Shown here: positions 30,700 through 42,820 of the stretch, piece after piece
How positions within the stretch are numbered: position 1 is the first letter of the stretch
Layout of the letters: each line of letters starts with the position of its first letter
Assembly (NCBI GenBank): GCA_015179125.1
Contig: WHVA01000416.1
Span: 1 to 64,000, forward strand
DNA: 64,000 nt
Direction: 5' to 3'
DNA from: Gautieria morchelliformis
Taxonomy: Eukaryota > Basidiomycota > Agaricomycetes > Gomphales > Gomphaceae
The notes under the pieces: generated by a model
What the model saw: the letters and a program-made list of their open reading frames with translations, nothing else
What the model was told of the DNA's origin: nothing
Databases searched by the model: none
Program-made: the position numbers and the translations under genes

Positions 30700-32474
30700 C
30701 CAACCAAAAGTTTGAAGCTCAGTAGATTCTGGTTCTACTCATTGTTTTATTGAATCCGTCTTTGTAAGTAGAAATAGTCTCAAAACCCGATCCGTAGACC
30801 TGATTCCGCTCCGTTTGTTTGATGGTAGTACAAATTCAGTAATTACTGAAGCTGTAGAGCTATCTATCCGTTTCCTCGATGGTCACACCCATTCTGTAGA
30901 CCTTTATGTCACCCCCTTGATTCGTCTGTTTCGGTAGTTCTCGGACACAACTGGCTCACCCGCTACAATCCTTTGATTGACTGGGTATTGGGCAGTATTA
31001 CATTCCGAACTACCCTCCCGGACACTCCTGTGGAACACCTGCCGGCTCCAGCTGCTTGCACCTCTACGGCCGAGACCGAGCCAAACCCAAGCTTGGAAGC
31101 CACCCGGGTAGCTCTCCTGAATGCGGCAGTGTTTTACCGTGCCTGAAAACTAGAGGGTTCCCAATGTTTCCAGCTAAACCTGGCACAGCCAGAATCTGAG
31201 GCCTCAGCCCGTTCAGCTTCTGTGCAACCCCACCCGGTGGATCGGAGTATCACAACTTCGTGGATGTCTTTAGCAAGTCCAAAGGCGATGCCTTGGCTCC
31301 CACCAACCCTACGATCACTTTAGAGGATGGTGCTACTCCTCCTCAACCCCTGTTATACTTGCTCTCTGCCACGCTCCAAGTTTTCATTGATGAGCACCTG
31401 AATTTGGGTTACATTCTGCCCACTCGGTCCTCCCACGGAGCCCCTATCCTCTTTGTCAAAAAGAAGAGTGGCAAACTTCGGCTCTGCGTGGATTTCTGAG
31501 CACTCAATAATATTACGAAGAAGGACCGCTATCCACTCCCGTTGATTACCGACTTGTTGGATGCACCCCAGAAAGCTTGGATTTATACCAAAATCAACCT
31601 TCAGCATGCATTCCACCTCATCCGAGTCACTGAAGGCAACAAGTGGAAAACAGCATTCTGGACCCGGTACAGTTCTTTTGAATGGCTAGTCATGCCATTC
31701 GGCTTAACTGCGGTTTTTCAACGTTTTATGAATGATGTCTTTGGAGATATGCTTGATGTATGCGTCATCGTGTACCTTGACGACATACTCATCTACTCCG
31801 ATGACCTGGTCAAACACAGGGAACACGTCCATGAAGTATTGCGGCATCTTCGGAAACATGGTCTCTATGCTAAACCCGACAAATGTGAATGGAACCAATA
31901 TTCAGTGGAATTCTTAGGGTATATGCTGTCTACCAACGGCTTTACCATGTCCAAAGACAAAGTCCAGACAATCCATGATTGGCCCGAACCTCGGAAGGTA
32001 AAAGACATACAGTCCTTCCTCGGCGTCGCCAATTTTTACCGCTGCTTTATCTACAACTATTCTGACATCACAGTCCCCCTAACCCAGCTTACTCATAAAG
32101 GCACCCCTTGGGCGTTCACCGAAGAATGCCGAAAGTCTTTCAATTACCTCAAGGAGGCTTTCACTTCAGCTCCGATTCTGTTGCATTGGATTCCCAACAC
32201 GCCTATGGTTGTGGAAACAGATGCCTCGGATTATGCCCTCAGCGCAATCCTGTCTTTGTTCAATGAAGAAGGTGTCTTGCACCTGGTCGCTTTCCACTCC
32301 CAAACATTTTCTGGTGCTGAATTAAATTATGATGTCCATGATAAAGAGCTATTGGCAATTTTTGAAGCATTTCAATGTTGGAGACACTCTCTGGAGGGCT
32401 CTGGCTCCCCTATCGACATTGTCACTGACCACAAAAACTTGGAGTGTTTTGCCACCACTAAGTTGCTAACCTGA
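30700..32474 (+). pseudogene. Truncated Gypsy protease, RT and RNase H
   Basis: Protease VDSGSTHCFIES near 30723 and GHNWLTRYNP near 30942. RT begins near 31260; a TGA follows LRLCVDF near 31498 (Arg in the relatives). In motif A the Asp is Asn (TKINLQHAFHL), so the polymerase would be inactive. [11 protein letters not shown] remains near 31771. RNase [12 protein letters not shown] near 32217 and DHKNLECF near 32428. A few codons are missing after MPFGLT. Confidence 0.85.
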
Positions 32475-32806
32475 CGACAAGCCCGCTGGTCCAAATTCCT
32501 CTCGCAATTCAACCTCATTAGTCAGTTCCATCCCAGAAAGCTTGGTACAAACCCGATGCTCTAACCAGACGATAGGATGTCTACCTTAAAGAGGGAGGTA
32601 ATGAGTACAGCTCAGTCAACCTGCAGAACTTCAACCGATTTTCACTAATCAACAATTGTCGGAATCCCTCTGGGCAACTTGCTTGCTTGCACCCATTCTC
32701 CTGGCAAGCACTGTGATGGACTCCAAGAAGCTGCATGCCAACACATTAGCCAACCTGGCATCCGATCCCATAGCCACTAAGCATCTCGGCGATAGTTCCG
32801 ACCCAA

Positions 32807-33461
32807 TGTTACGACCGTGCATTTCCGATTTCCGAATTCAGTTCCACAACACTTTCCACCCCTCCGATATTTCCGATATTCCACCCATTGTTCTACTCCC
32901 TTGTTCTTTCGACTCTATTACTCAGACCCACCGGACCCGCTTCATCGTTCATCAAGACCATATGTCCGGCCCTCCTTGTGTTTCGTTGTTAGATATGTTT
33001 TCCCGACCCCTTGTTCTTCACCATTGTTTTACCTTACCCTGAATCCCCCCTTGTAGTCCCATTGTTCCCAATTAGTTAGTTCCCACGCATTGTCTACTCG
33101 ACTTCCGCTTCCCCTGGAATTTGCTTAGTACCATCCCATTACCCGTTGCTTCAGCTCTTTGTACAAAAAGCCTGTCATGTATGTCTGTTAATCTGCAATC
33201 AGATAATCGCCTTCGATACTTGATTTCCTTCGCTCCATCTCCTGTTCCCAGCACAGCGAGTCTAGCAAGACCTCCATCTCTCCGCCTTCCGTTTTCCGCC
33301 TCAGTTCCGCCTCAAGTTCCAACCAACCTTTAGTTCAGTACTTTCCGACTTCCGACTCATTTCCGAAATACCTAGGACGATAGTTCATTGGGGGCACAAC
33401 CTACAAGTTGAAGCCGCTGTCCTTTCCAGTTCCAACTTAGCGGAAATCTCGATACGTAACA
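32807..33461 (+). mobile_element. Family A solo LTR inside the truncated Gypsy
   Basis: 655 bp, TGTTACGACC...GATACGTAACA, flanked by a perfect 5-bp duplication cccaa (32802-32806 and 33462-33466). Counting one cccaa, the Gypsy codons run straight on (SSDP-RWMQTGDGF), which proves the insertion came after the Gypsy. It contains a TATA-like block (ctctttgtacaaaaa near 33153) and cgatagttcattgggggc near 33377. Confidence 0.93.
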
Positions 33462-33466
33462 CCCAA

Positions 33467-34330
33467 GATGGATGCAAACCGGGGATGGCTTCCTCCGCCT
33501 CAATGGCCACATATACATTCCTGATGCCGACGATCTCCAGCTCCGGGTACTTCAGTACAAACATGATCATGTACTCTCGGGACATTTGGGCCAAAACAAG
33601 ACCTTAGAACTCATCAGACGGGAATACACATGGCCCACACTTCGGTCTTTCGTTATCAACTTTTGCAAGTCCTGCACCACCTGCTTGCATTCAAAGTCAC
33701 AGCGTCATCGGCCTTACAGCTCCCTGCAGCAGCTTCCGATACCCCAGCAGCCTTGGAATTCCATCTCCATGGATTTCATTGAGCAGTTGCCGGCGTCTTC
33801 GGGATTCACTGCTTCTCAGTATCAGGCCTCGGCCGACATGCGTCCCGCTCCCGCTCCCGAGTTCACGATAGGATCCTCTGCGTTTGTAAAAGTGCAGTTC
33901 TTCTGGACAACCTGGCCCTCGAAGAAGCTGGCTGAGAACTACCTTGGTCCCTTTGAGATTATTGGCCAGGCTGGATACCAAGCTTACATTCTACGTCTCC
34001 CGGATAGCCTTTGGGCAGTCCACCCAGTCTTTCATGTCTCCATGCTCGAACCTGCAATCCCGAACACCATTCCGAATCTGTTTCAGTCTCCACCACCCCC
34101 AGTCAAGATTGACGGCGAGACAGAGTATGAGATTTCTGAGATTCTTGATTCCAAGATCGACCAACGCTGTAGACCCTGTAACCTCCTGTACCCCGTCTGT
34201 TAGGCTGGTTATGAAGGTACCGATGAAGAGATGTCATGGGTCCTTGGGACCGAGCGTGGCCACATGGCTGAGATCGTGACCGACTTCCACTCGGCCTACC
34301 CTGCCAAGCCTGGACCATGGGATCCTTGAA
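33467..34330 (+). pseudogene. Truncated Gypsy integrase fragment and chromodomain
   Basis: Zinc region HDHVLSGHLGQNKTLEL ... CKSCTTC, then SMDFIEQLPASSGFT. At about 33810-33815 it jumps directly to QASADMRPAPAPEF, omitting ~190 residues that hold the second and third catalytic acids. The C-terminal domain (VHPVFHVSMLEPA) and chromodomain (EISEILDSKID ... YEGTDEEMSW) follow, with a TAG at 34201. Confidence 0.85.
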
Positions 34331-34489
34331 CCCAAGCTTTGGCTCCCCCATTTCCTTTCACTCATTTGACAGTCACTTTCTTAGTTAGACACAACACTCT
34401 TTTGCTATGTTGTATCTTGGCCGTTTTGCCAAATAGATATGCTTGTAGTTCTCGGCTTGTCCCCTTCTCTCTGTCTGTTCATTTCACTT

Positions 34490-34725
34490 CTGTTCTGCGC
34501 TGACAGCGACAGGTACCAGCGCATGGTCAGTGCACCGTGCGCTGGTGGCTGGCGCCGGCAGCGCACGGTCAACGCACAGGGCGTTGGTGGCTGGCGCTGT
34601 CAGCACACGGTCATCGCACGGTGCGCTGATGACTGGCACTGACAGCGCACGGTCAGCGCACAGGGCGTTGGTGGCTGGCGCTGACAGCGCCATGGTCAAT
34701 GCATGGTCAGCGCATGGTCAAGGCA
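34490..34725. repeat. GCGCACGGTCAGCGCACAGGGC minisatellite
   Basis: About six units of ggcgctgacagcgcacggtcagcgcacaggg (~40-45 bp), closely related to the array at 6786-6955. It follows the 3' side of the truncated Gypsy. Confidence 0.7.
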
Positions 34726-34730
34726 CTATT

Positions 34731-35168
34731 CCATTTCCTGGACAATTTCCCAACTCAGGAAATCCTCAGGAAATATTTGAGATATTGTGAATTTCCTGCT
34801 CATAGAAACTGAATATTTGGTATAATTTCCAGAGTCAGGAAATCATAGAGAAATATAAAATTTTCACAAAATTTCGTACCAAGATTTGCACAATTTCCTA
34901 ATATTTTCCTGTACCAGAAAACTCTGAAGAAATTTAGAATTTACACATGATTTCCTTAGACAGGAAATCCTGATTAAACTGTCAGTTTCTGGAGCCAGTC
35001 TCCTCACAATTTCCTGGGCCATATTTTTACAATTTTTATACAATTTCTGAACTTTGGAAACCCTTGTAAAACATTAAATTTCCTCTAAATTTCCTCTCTC
35101 AGGAAACTCTCAAGAAACATGGAATTTCCATAGGCTTTTCCAGAAGGTTTCCTGACTTGAGAAATTTT
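34731..35168. repeat. AATTTCCT/AGGAAATT degenerate repeat array
   Basis: The octamers aatttcct and aggaaatc and close variants appear about twenty times in 440 bp, alternately on both strands, spaced 15-30 bp apart. This is too dense for chance in this composition. No coding potential. Confidence 0.65.
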
Positions 35169-35512
35169 GCCATGCCTCCAGTGTATGAGGCACCAGTATT
35201 CGAAGTCATGTACGTACTGTCACAGCGTTGATGCAATTGCGCAGTCACTGAATTGATTTTTGTGTTAGTACTAGGCAATACTACCAGTTCAACGATGAGA
35301 CCACGTGTTCCTTGCAGTCCAAGAAGGACTCATTTTTCGAATGGCCACATAAATGCCGGGGATGAGAAATAACATACTTGTTATACCATCTTATCTAACT
35401 CACAAGTGCAGATCTTCCAGCAAATCTACTGCAGCCAACAAAAGGCGCCGGACGTGCTTGAGGAAGAAGAGATGAGTCAATGACAGTGATAGTGAGATGG
35501 AGAAGTAACCTG

Positions 35513-36049
35513 CTATACTGTGTTTGTTGACTCATTGATGATTGCCCAGCTCACAGTGTCGTAGTCGCAGATGTTACGAAACTCCCAATACCAAACCCCC
35601 AAAGCTGTTTTATTACCAGGAACGACGATATCACCATTTTGTGGGATTATGTTATCATACTGGGCTTCAAGACCGGTGAGCGATAAGTCTGGCATGCACT
35701 GCAGCTTGATAACATCATAACTTTGGGTTCCATTATAGGTATCCTAGTTCTTACTCTTATTAAAGGTGTCCAACATTGTAGGTAGTTCATGGCGGTTCCA
35801 GCAAATGAACCCTGAGCAACCTGAGCCATGTTTCAGATCAGCATTGAGGAAGGCTTTCTGCGTTGCTTACCAGATGGAACTTGCAAGGGCCTTTGGATTT
35901 CCCCATTCGATAACCAGGTAATGGTAGACGGCGTGGCCCACAAAACAAACTCGCAGAAATACCAAAGTCCTAGGCATTCGGCATTACTTTTTATAGGAGC
36001 TTACAATAATGGATCATGTAATACCAAACAGTCGCGACCTATGCAATGA
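35513..36049 (-). pseudogene. Unidentified gene fragment with one intron
   Basis: Reverse strand. A plausible 50-nt intron (gtaagc ... ctgat ... ctcag, about 35874-35825) is followed by an exon reading SGFICWNRHELPTMLDTF, a TAG, then NGTQSYDVIKLQCMPDLS to a TAA-type stop near 35513. Two evenly spaced Cys and a Trp-rich end (GVWYWEF) suggest a secreted protein. I do not recognise the family. The internal stop makes it a pseudogene if the model is right. Confidence 0.35.
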
Positions 36050-36355
36050 ATGGTCGACCATAAGCTTTGTCCTGAGGCTATCCGTGGAGCCGTATGCGAT
36101 CCAGTATAACCATGGGGCTGGGGACCACACTGCATCAAAATATTCTAGTTACTAAGTATCTCATGCTCACATCATGGCTGTGACAGAACAACAAAGACCC
36201 ACTTTTCTCAGCCACTATCAAGTCTAGTCACAGTTACCATCACTTCTGAAGAGAGACAGGAGAATGGATGAAAACAAAAAAAAAAAAAAAACAGTAGAAC
36301 AGAAAACATTAGAAAGCAAATACAACACAGTAAAAAGGATGCACACACGAGTATA

Positions 36356-36706
36356 TCACCATACACCTGAAGATACAACGGCACTCAAAGACAGAAGGCG
36401 CGACACGTGTATTACATCGTACCACAAGATAAGTCGACACGAAGGACAGATATCGTGAGGCATATGATACCTGGTATGGAAACACGCCTCGCATTGCACG
36501 TAATCCACAGCAGGACCCAACAGGCCACTGGTTGTCATGCGACATAGCTCAGCACGAGTCCAGATAGCCTGCGGGGGGCCTAGGAAGTAGCGCCGAAAAC
36601 GGGTAGAAGCAAAGGAGATATAGGACAGAAGCACCAAAAACGGGAAAAGCGAGGGATACAACATATACAAACATGAACATGAACCTGTCACCAATCCTGG
36701 CGACAT
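36356..36706 (-). other. Possible exon with C-x2-C / C-x2-C motif
   Basis: The reverse-strand frame has QCEACFHTRYHMPHDICPSC near 36500-36440, a pair of CxxC motifs 11 residues apart as in a small zinc ribbon. No start, intron or neighbour confirms it. A run of 17 A lies at 36275-36291. Confidence 0.25.
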
Positions 36707-37007
36707 TTAGGGGATGGGAGAAGACCTTGCAAGCAAGGTAACATATATATATGTTTCATACATGGGATATACTTTTCGTGGTGACAGAATGGCACACTGC
36801 AGCCAGCCGCATCCAGAATTTTGTTCAAGCCAATTTGTACTGGTTCTTAAATGTGATGTCTTCCGAGACTGACGTTGACAAGATTAAGAGCCTCGTTAAT
36901 CTCGATGTCCCCATGGTGTGATCTGGTTGGCGCATTGGGGAATGGGGTTATCATGAGTGTGTGAAGATCGACTTGAACAACCTCGTGGCAGAACAAGTTG
37001 AGATCAA

Positions 37008-37513
37008 GATCATTCTGTGATGAAATAAATATATAAGATGCAACACTCAGAAAATGCAAGACAATTCAAATTTCTCACCTCATCATATCCTAAGCCCAGT
37101 GGTGTCAACGTGGAATAAGATCCAGAGATAAAATTTACTCACCAAAAGGTGGTTCTATTTCATCGCCTGGATAATGGACACTGGATTGTCAGTGCATTGT
37201 AACATTTGGGCAAGCTAGTACTAACCGGCCGCAATATAACCTAGATAAAAGAAGCCTAGAGATCATTCTGCAAGGAAATAAATATATAAGACGCAACGCT
37301 CAGAAAATGTAAGACAATGCAAATTTCTCACCTCGTCATATCCTAAGCCCAGTAGTGTCAACGTGGAATAGGATCCAGAGATAAAATTTACTCACCAAAA
37401 GGCTGTTCTATTTCTTCGCCTGGATAATGGACACTGGATTGTCAGTTCATTGTAACATTTGGGGAAGCTAGTACAAACTGGCCGCAATATAACCTAGATA
37501 AAAGAAGGCTGCA
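37008..37513. repeat. Tandem duplication, two units of 253 bp
   Basis: Units 37008-37260 and 37261-37513 both begin gatcattctg and run in register to ataacctagataaaagaag, with roughly 17-20 differences, so about 92-93% identity. No long frame crosses it. Confidence 0.85.
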
Positions 37514-38365
37514 ACCGCAGTACCGGGAATAGTGTACCATTTGAAGTCATTGGCAACTTGGAAAGGAAGGAATAACAGACAAAGCCAAACGGTACTAGAA
37601 GTAGGGATGTGAGCTGAAGATATGCAAATCACAGAAGTGTAACTCTTACTGTCTAAGACACAGAACTATTCCGAGACAGTAGTCAGTCTCCACTCAGCCA
37701 AAGAAATCACAGCCCATCCGAGCAGCACGACGCACCTGATGTGAACGGTGTAAACACTGTGATAGTCATTGTGATCATTGGCATTGGAGCAAATGCACGT
37801 GCAATTGATATAGACTTGTGCTGTACTGAAATCCCACCCTATACATAGCCGAAAGGGCGTAGCATACTCTTGTGGTCTGCAATCATATGAAACGGCTACC
37901 CTCCCTCTTACTCATGCGTTGTCACCAACGACCTCCTCCTTCGTCAGTTTAGCCCTTCTATTCATGCACCTTGACCTGTACACTCGATCGTCTTATACTG
38001 CACTCACGACAATATAGGAAGAAATCTTCAGGGTTATCCATGAACAATGAGACTGATGATTTCCGGACTGCATTCGAAGAGTTTGAGGATATTAGATATA
38101 GATGGACAGTGAATCGTTGTGACCTCACCTCTTGGATCTTCACTCACTCTGAAATCCGGGGAGGTAGGCAACCAGCATAAGTCAGCGCAAGTCACCCTCC
38201 CTGCGCACGGCGCAAGACTGGTCCCTTCACGATAGTCAAGATATTAGCAGGTACCTGACAAGAAATATATACTTACGTCGCAACTGTTATGGGGTCAATG
38301 ATGTCATCCCAGCAGACTCATCCAATGGGCATGTGTGGACACGTTAGTTCCTTCTTGCACAAAGG
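37514..38365. other. No gene recognised
   Basis: A 69-codon frame at 37971-38180 and its antisense partner overlap. Neither has motifs. agctctgtgatagtcattgtgatcattggcattgg near 37760 is a short imperfect repeat. Nothing further can be supported. Confidence 0.35.
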
Positions 38366-41300
38366 ATGGTGCAGGAAGGTACGCAATCCTCCACAGCAAA
38401 GGCCCCACCACATGGGGCTACTACCCAGTCATCCCTAGCCGCACTGACCTACCCGCGCCCATGCCCTCCCTGTGATACAGGCCCCAGCATGCACTACCCT
38501 GCCCCAACAGGGGCTGCATCGGTGTCCCCACACAAGCGACCCCAGGCATTTCCTGGGGCCCCACCCAAACCTGATAAGTGACGTCGAGGACCCGTGCAGC
38601 ATCGTGCACCAGCGGAGGGTTCTGCCATCGTGGACATTCCAGTCGGTTCGCCCTTGCCTGCCAATGGTGAGGACCGGGGATGGGCGGTGTTCATCAGTGC
38701 CATCTCGAGTGGGGGTGTTGGGGTCTATCCCGTATCCCCCACTCTGTTCCTGGTGCAAGGCTGGGACCCGAGGCATGCCAAGACTACAGTGAGAGCTTAA
38801 CGGGATTTCCCAAAGCAAAAGTCCTCACCCACAATACAATGATCCCAGGGACACTGGTATCATCTGCAACAAGTTTACATTGGAGAAGAAATCACAATTG
38901 TGTGTCAATGTCCCTTAGGCGCATCTCAGTGCTTCCACGCAACATGGGTCAGGTCCCTGGCTGACCCCGGCCCAGGGCCACATGATGCTCACGGTGCGGT
39001 TGGCCCAATTTGGTCCCTTTATGTTTCAAAGGCATTGATGGTCCCACATCCCACAGGCCCAGAGGTCACTTTGGTCCTGAGGGACACCTCATGTGTCCCT
39101 CACAACAACTTGTTTTCAGTGTCCACCGGGTTCACCGGTGGCATGAAAGGGCACGCGGTAGTGACCTACCAGGGTGATGACACCGGACGTGGAGACTGGG
39201 AGTGTCTCAACCATCCCTCCAACAGCAAGTGTGCTCACACCGCACGTGTGCAGGACCACCTGCTATCGCTAGCCATAGGGGATCACATGGGCCGGCCCAC
39301 GTGAGGACAAGCGATGCCTTTGCAGGACCTAGCCCAACTACAGGTGAGTGCCTCGGGGTGCGCCCTACCCTGTCTTACCCCGACTCACCATAGACCCTTG
39401 TGGTAGTCCCCCTAGATGGAAGGCTCCCTCCCGCTGACCCCAACATTCAGGCCGCTGAGCCTAGGGACAGCATGAGTTGTCAGTTTCATACCAGCCTGTC
39501 CCCCTGCCACTGTGGGCCTGCCTGCCAGAAGATGCTTATGATGACTCGGTGTCAGGTCCTCGCCCGACACATCCCACGACCATGTTACTCGGTACCAGCC
39601 CTCGGTGCGCATGGCACCCTGATGCGTCGGTCAGGCCCAGGAAGGAAGACATTAAGTGCATTCCGAGCACCATTTACACACTCACGGGAGCCATTCCTAG
39701 TGTCATCAAGGTCTCAACTTGCCCTCAGTGTCCACCGCGCAGTCATCGATGCTGCAGCCCAGACCTGGGCAGCCTTGGTTTGTTCAATTACAACAATCAC
39801 ACTGTGCTCATGCACGAGCTCCTAGATGAGTACACCAGTGCTTACACACTGGCTGAAACACCTTTCGGCGGCTGGACAGTTGGCATATGGCAATGATACC
39901 AAACATGCGGTTCTGGCAAGCCTTTCATAAATGACGACCTCTTCCGTAACGTGTGGTTTGTGTATGTCCGCCTGCAACCATGGACCTCACCCAAGACGTG
40001 TCCCATTTGTGGCCCTTCCCCAACAATGACCATTTGGGATGGCATAACCTTGGCCTACAGCAGGAAGCACCTGCTCCCCTCTTTGCAACCCCTGACCCTG
40101 ATCACTCCCGAGGCTCCTCAACGTCCTAGCTGTTGAAAGTACTGAGGAAACACAATATCAACATGGTGATCATAACAACACAAATCCAAACCACAACCAA
40201 CTCATCGATATTCCCCCGAACGCATATACATTACAACGAGTTATGCCCAAGATCACTGAACTCTCACCTGCCCACTCGATCCAACCCAATTCACGCCCTC
40301 GATCGTTCCGATATCACAGGATCACACGCCATATGCTACTGTAGTCTAGAACACCCCTAAAGACCCTTCCCAAGCACGCCGAGCCCTACCCAGATGGTGC
40401 GCATCCTATAATCACGTGACCCAATAAAGGGACGCGACGTGTCGAGCCGACCCTGCCCGTAGCTAGATCACGTCCCCTATCCATTTCTAAAGACCGTTCC
40501 CTTTCTCTACTTTACACCCCACACCCCAATTCAACTTGTACAATGCCCATCGACACTCCTATCAACAGCTATGCGCCGCTCCCCCCATCCCACCTATTCT
40601 TTGTTCCTATTCCATGAGCGTTTTGACCGCCAAGTACTATCAATGACTGATAAATAGCTAGTCTCATGTACAATAAACAAGCAGTGAAATCTCACTCCAT
40701 TTTGCTCTACATCACAAGTAGTTAACTTTCAATCAGCATATATCATAACACACACATATATATTTGTGTGTGCAGATATCCTTGCTAGCTTTGAATTCTA
40801 CTCAATGTATCTCACACTTAGAGATTAAAATCATACTATTTTCGATACCATTTTCAATACTAACAAGACTAGCCGACAATACGAGTCCGCACAGGCCCCG
40901 CTGAAGGACAAGAGCTTGCGCCAGGACCTACGGGGGGCAATCTGCTGCCAGATGTCAACTGTCCGCCATCTCGAGACATCTGATACGGATGATGGCATAG
41001 TTGTCCCAGAACAACCAGGCCCAAGCATGCCAGGAGCGCAGGCCGCCTGACCTGCTGCACCCGCGGAGGGTGCCCTCCTGGACCTGGCCAAGCGGTTGCA
41101 GCAGGTTTGTCCTGGTCTGGCAACCCTCCTGGAGGTTGCCACCATTTCTGGGCCCCCAGGCTCTATGGGCCCAGAAATGGTGGCAATGGCACACTTCTTA
41201 AGCCAAGTGAGTCACCATACCCAAAGGAGATGTGCATGCTAACCACCCTACAGGTGGCCATTGATGAGTCTGTGCTCCAGTTGGTCCCACCCCGCACCCA

Positions 41301-42192
41301 TCCAGAATTGGGCAGTTTCTTGGCTGCGCCTGGGCTGGCTCTGCCTCACTTCTCACCATAGTACCAGCCGTGAGTCATCTCGTCAGTCCATGGATCCAAC
41401 ACAATGCACCCATGCCACGCACTGTACTGGATGCTCTTGCATGGCTCTTCTCGCCCCCACATGAGGTATGGGGCAGGGTGCTGGGTGGTGACACAGTGAT
41501 AGCCCCTGTCAAGCCAATCGAACCACCGGACTGGCGGCAGGTAAGTCAAACCACATCTACTGCCTATGACCAAAGTTCATGAAGCCTGGACAGATGGGGA
41601 TGTGGTACACTCAGCCTCCTATCCGCTCCCGACCATGTTATCCTTCCCTAGCCAATGACACTAGGAATGAGCCCACTGGCGGCCGGGGTGGCAAGTGCTC
41701 CAAGTACTATGCGAGCTACAAAATGCAGGGACTCACTGGTGGAATCATGTGTTGCTGGTGCACGCATTCAATCTGCTATGGATTCCACTGCATACCCACG
41801 GGGAGGGACGCAATGATGTGTTCTCAGCAATTTTCACACGTTGGCCCGTTGCTCCCAAGCTGGTGGTGTATGATTTTGCATGCGCTCTTGCCCCATACTG
41901 CCTGACTTGTGAACCAGCATTTTTTGCCAACACCCTCTTCACCGTGGATGACTTTCATTCAGGTGGTCACACCAAGTGCTCGCAGGCATCCTTCTTGTCC
42001 ACCTATGCTGCTCTGGACCCCCGTCTGGCCACCATGAACACCAGTGCTGCAGAGTGTGGAAATGGCGGCCTCAATCGAATACGGAAGGGGGTGAGCTACA
42101 TGACCCAAGGGCGGGCCATAGTTTACACCCAGGTCTTCGTGAGTGTTTGGAACAGGCTGAAAATCCAGCAGATGTTGGCCGGCTCCGGCTAG
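38366..42192 (+). pseudogene. KDZ-type (Kyakuja) transposase, intron-containing, interrupted
   Basis: The Cys-rich region runs from ~39500: CPQCPPRSHRCC near 39722, PDLGSLGLFNYNNHTVL, LLDEYTSAYTLAETPFGGW, then CPICGPSPTMTIWDGITLA near 40000, all diagnostic of the CxC region of KDZ transposases. After an insertion (40131-40868) the frame resumes with SRQYESAQAPLKD. Intron-like segments follow (gtgagt...ctacag at ~41210-41251; gtaagt after CGGCAG at 41541). The catalytic part includes GGIMCCWCTHSICYGFHC, VVYDFACALAPYC near 41865, FHSGGHTKCS, and AAECGNGGLNRIRKGVSYM near 42045 with the Glu. Frames shift near 41350 and 41790. These transposases are abundant in mushroom genomes. Confidence 0.85.
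40131..40868. mobile_element. Family F insert within the KDZ gene
   Basis: 738 bp, TGTTGAAAGT...ACTAACAAGA, flanked by a 5-bp duplication ctagc (40126-40130 and 40869-40873). Counting one ctagc, the KDZ codons continue without a shift (PQRPS-RQYESAQ). It shares with 11504-19773 the two ends and the block tcacgtgacccaataaaggg near 40412. No frame inside. Confidence 0.7.
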
Positions 42193-42820
42193 ATTGGATG
42201 CTGTACAGAAATGAGGGTAGTCACACCTGAAGTAGTTGTGTCTGAACCTGACAATATAAAATTATCACACTAGAACCAGTTGCTTTCATTACTTAAAACC
42301 CTTACATGCAGATATGCGCGGGGCTGGCAAGAGGTCTAATATATGGTCTAGGCATACGGGCGAACAGACAGGGAAGGTACATGAACCCATAATATCTCTC
42401 AATCCTAGGCAGTCAGGTCAATAGTCGGGTGCCTGATATAGGGACCTCGGACGTCCTGGCACTGGTCACATGACTACCTCGTGACACACGTGCTTTGTTG
42501 ATCCTTACCTCATGACCACGACTCTCAAATCGACCTGAGGTATGTTTCAGGGAGTGCCAAACCATTTTGGTACGCTGATACGACACTCCAGACATCAAGT
42601 TTGTCTTTCTGTACAACTCGAAGTACAAAGAGGGTTTCAGCGCTTTGTTTCTGTCAAGGTGTGTGCTGCCTTCTCACCTCAGCTTGATGATATATTTATA
42701 AGTTACACTATAGACCTTGATGGGTGTTGTGTTGATGTACCGGGTTGCCATATGGCCGCGATGGGCAGCGATGTGGGTTATATATAAGGTGAGTACCAGA
42801 GCTCTAATCCGTGCAGCCAG
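42193..42820. other. 3' flank of the KDZ gene, no gene seen
   Basis: Contains no convincing frame. The start of the GAPY repeat follows at ~42820. Confidence 0.35.

Larger units (their letters stand above)
29650..34330 (+). mobile_element. 5'-truncated, decayed Gypsy chromovirus
   Basis: Related to but distinct from the two full copies. It starts inside gag (PDQFDGSDLKKL, with TGA for the next Arg) and continues through protease, RT, RNase H, the integrase zinc region and chromodomain, with no LTR at either end. Many stops, an internal integrase deletion and a solo LTR (32807-33461) interrupt it. In this element protease and pol are in one frame, unlike the full copies. Confidence 0.88.
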
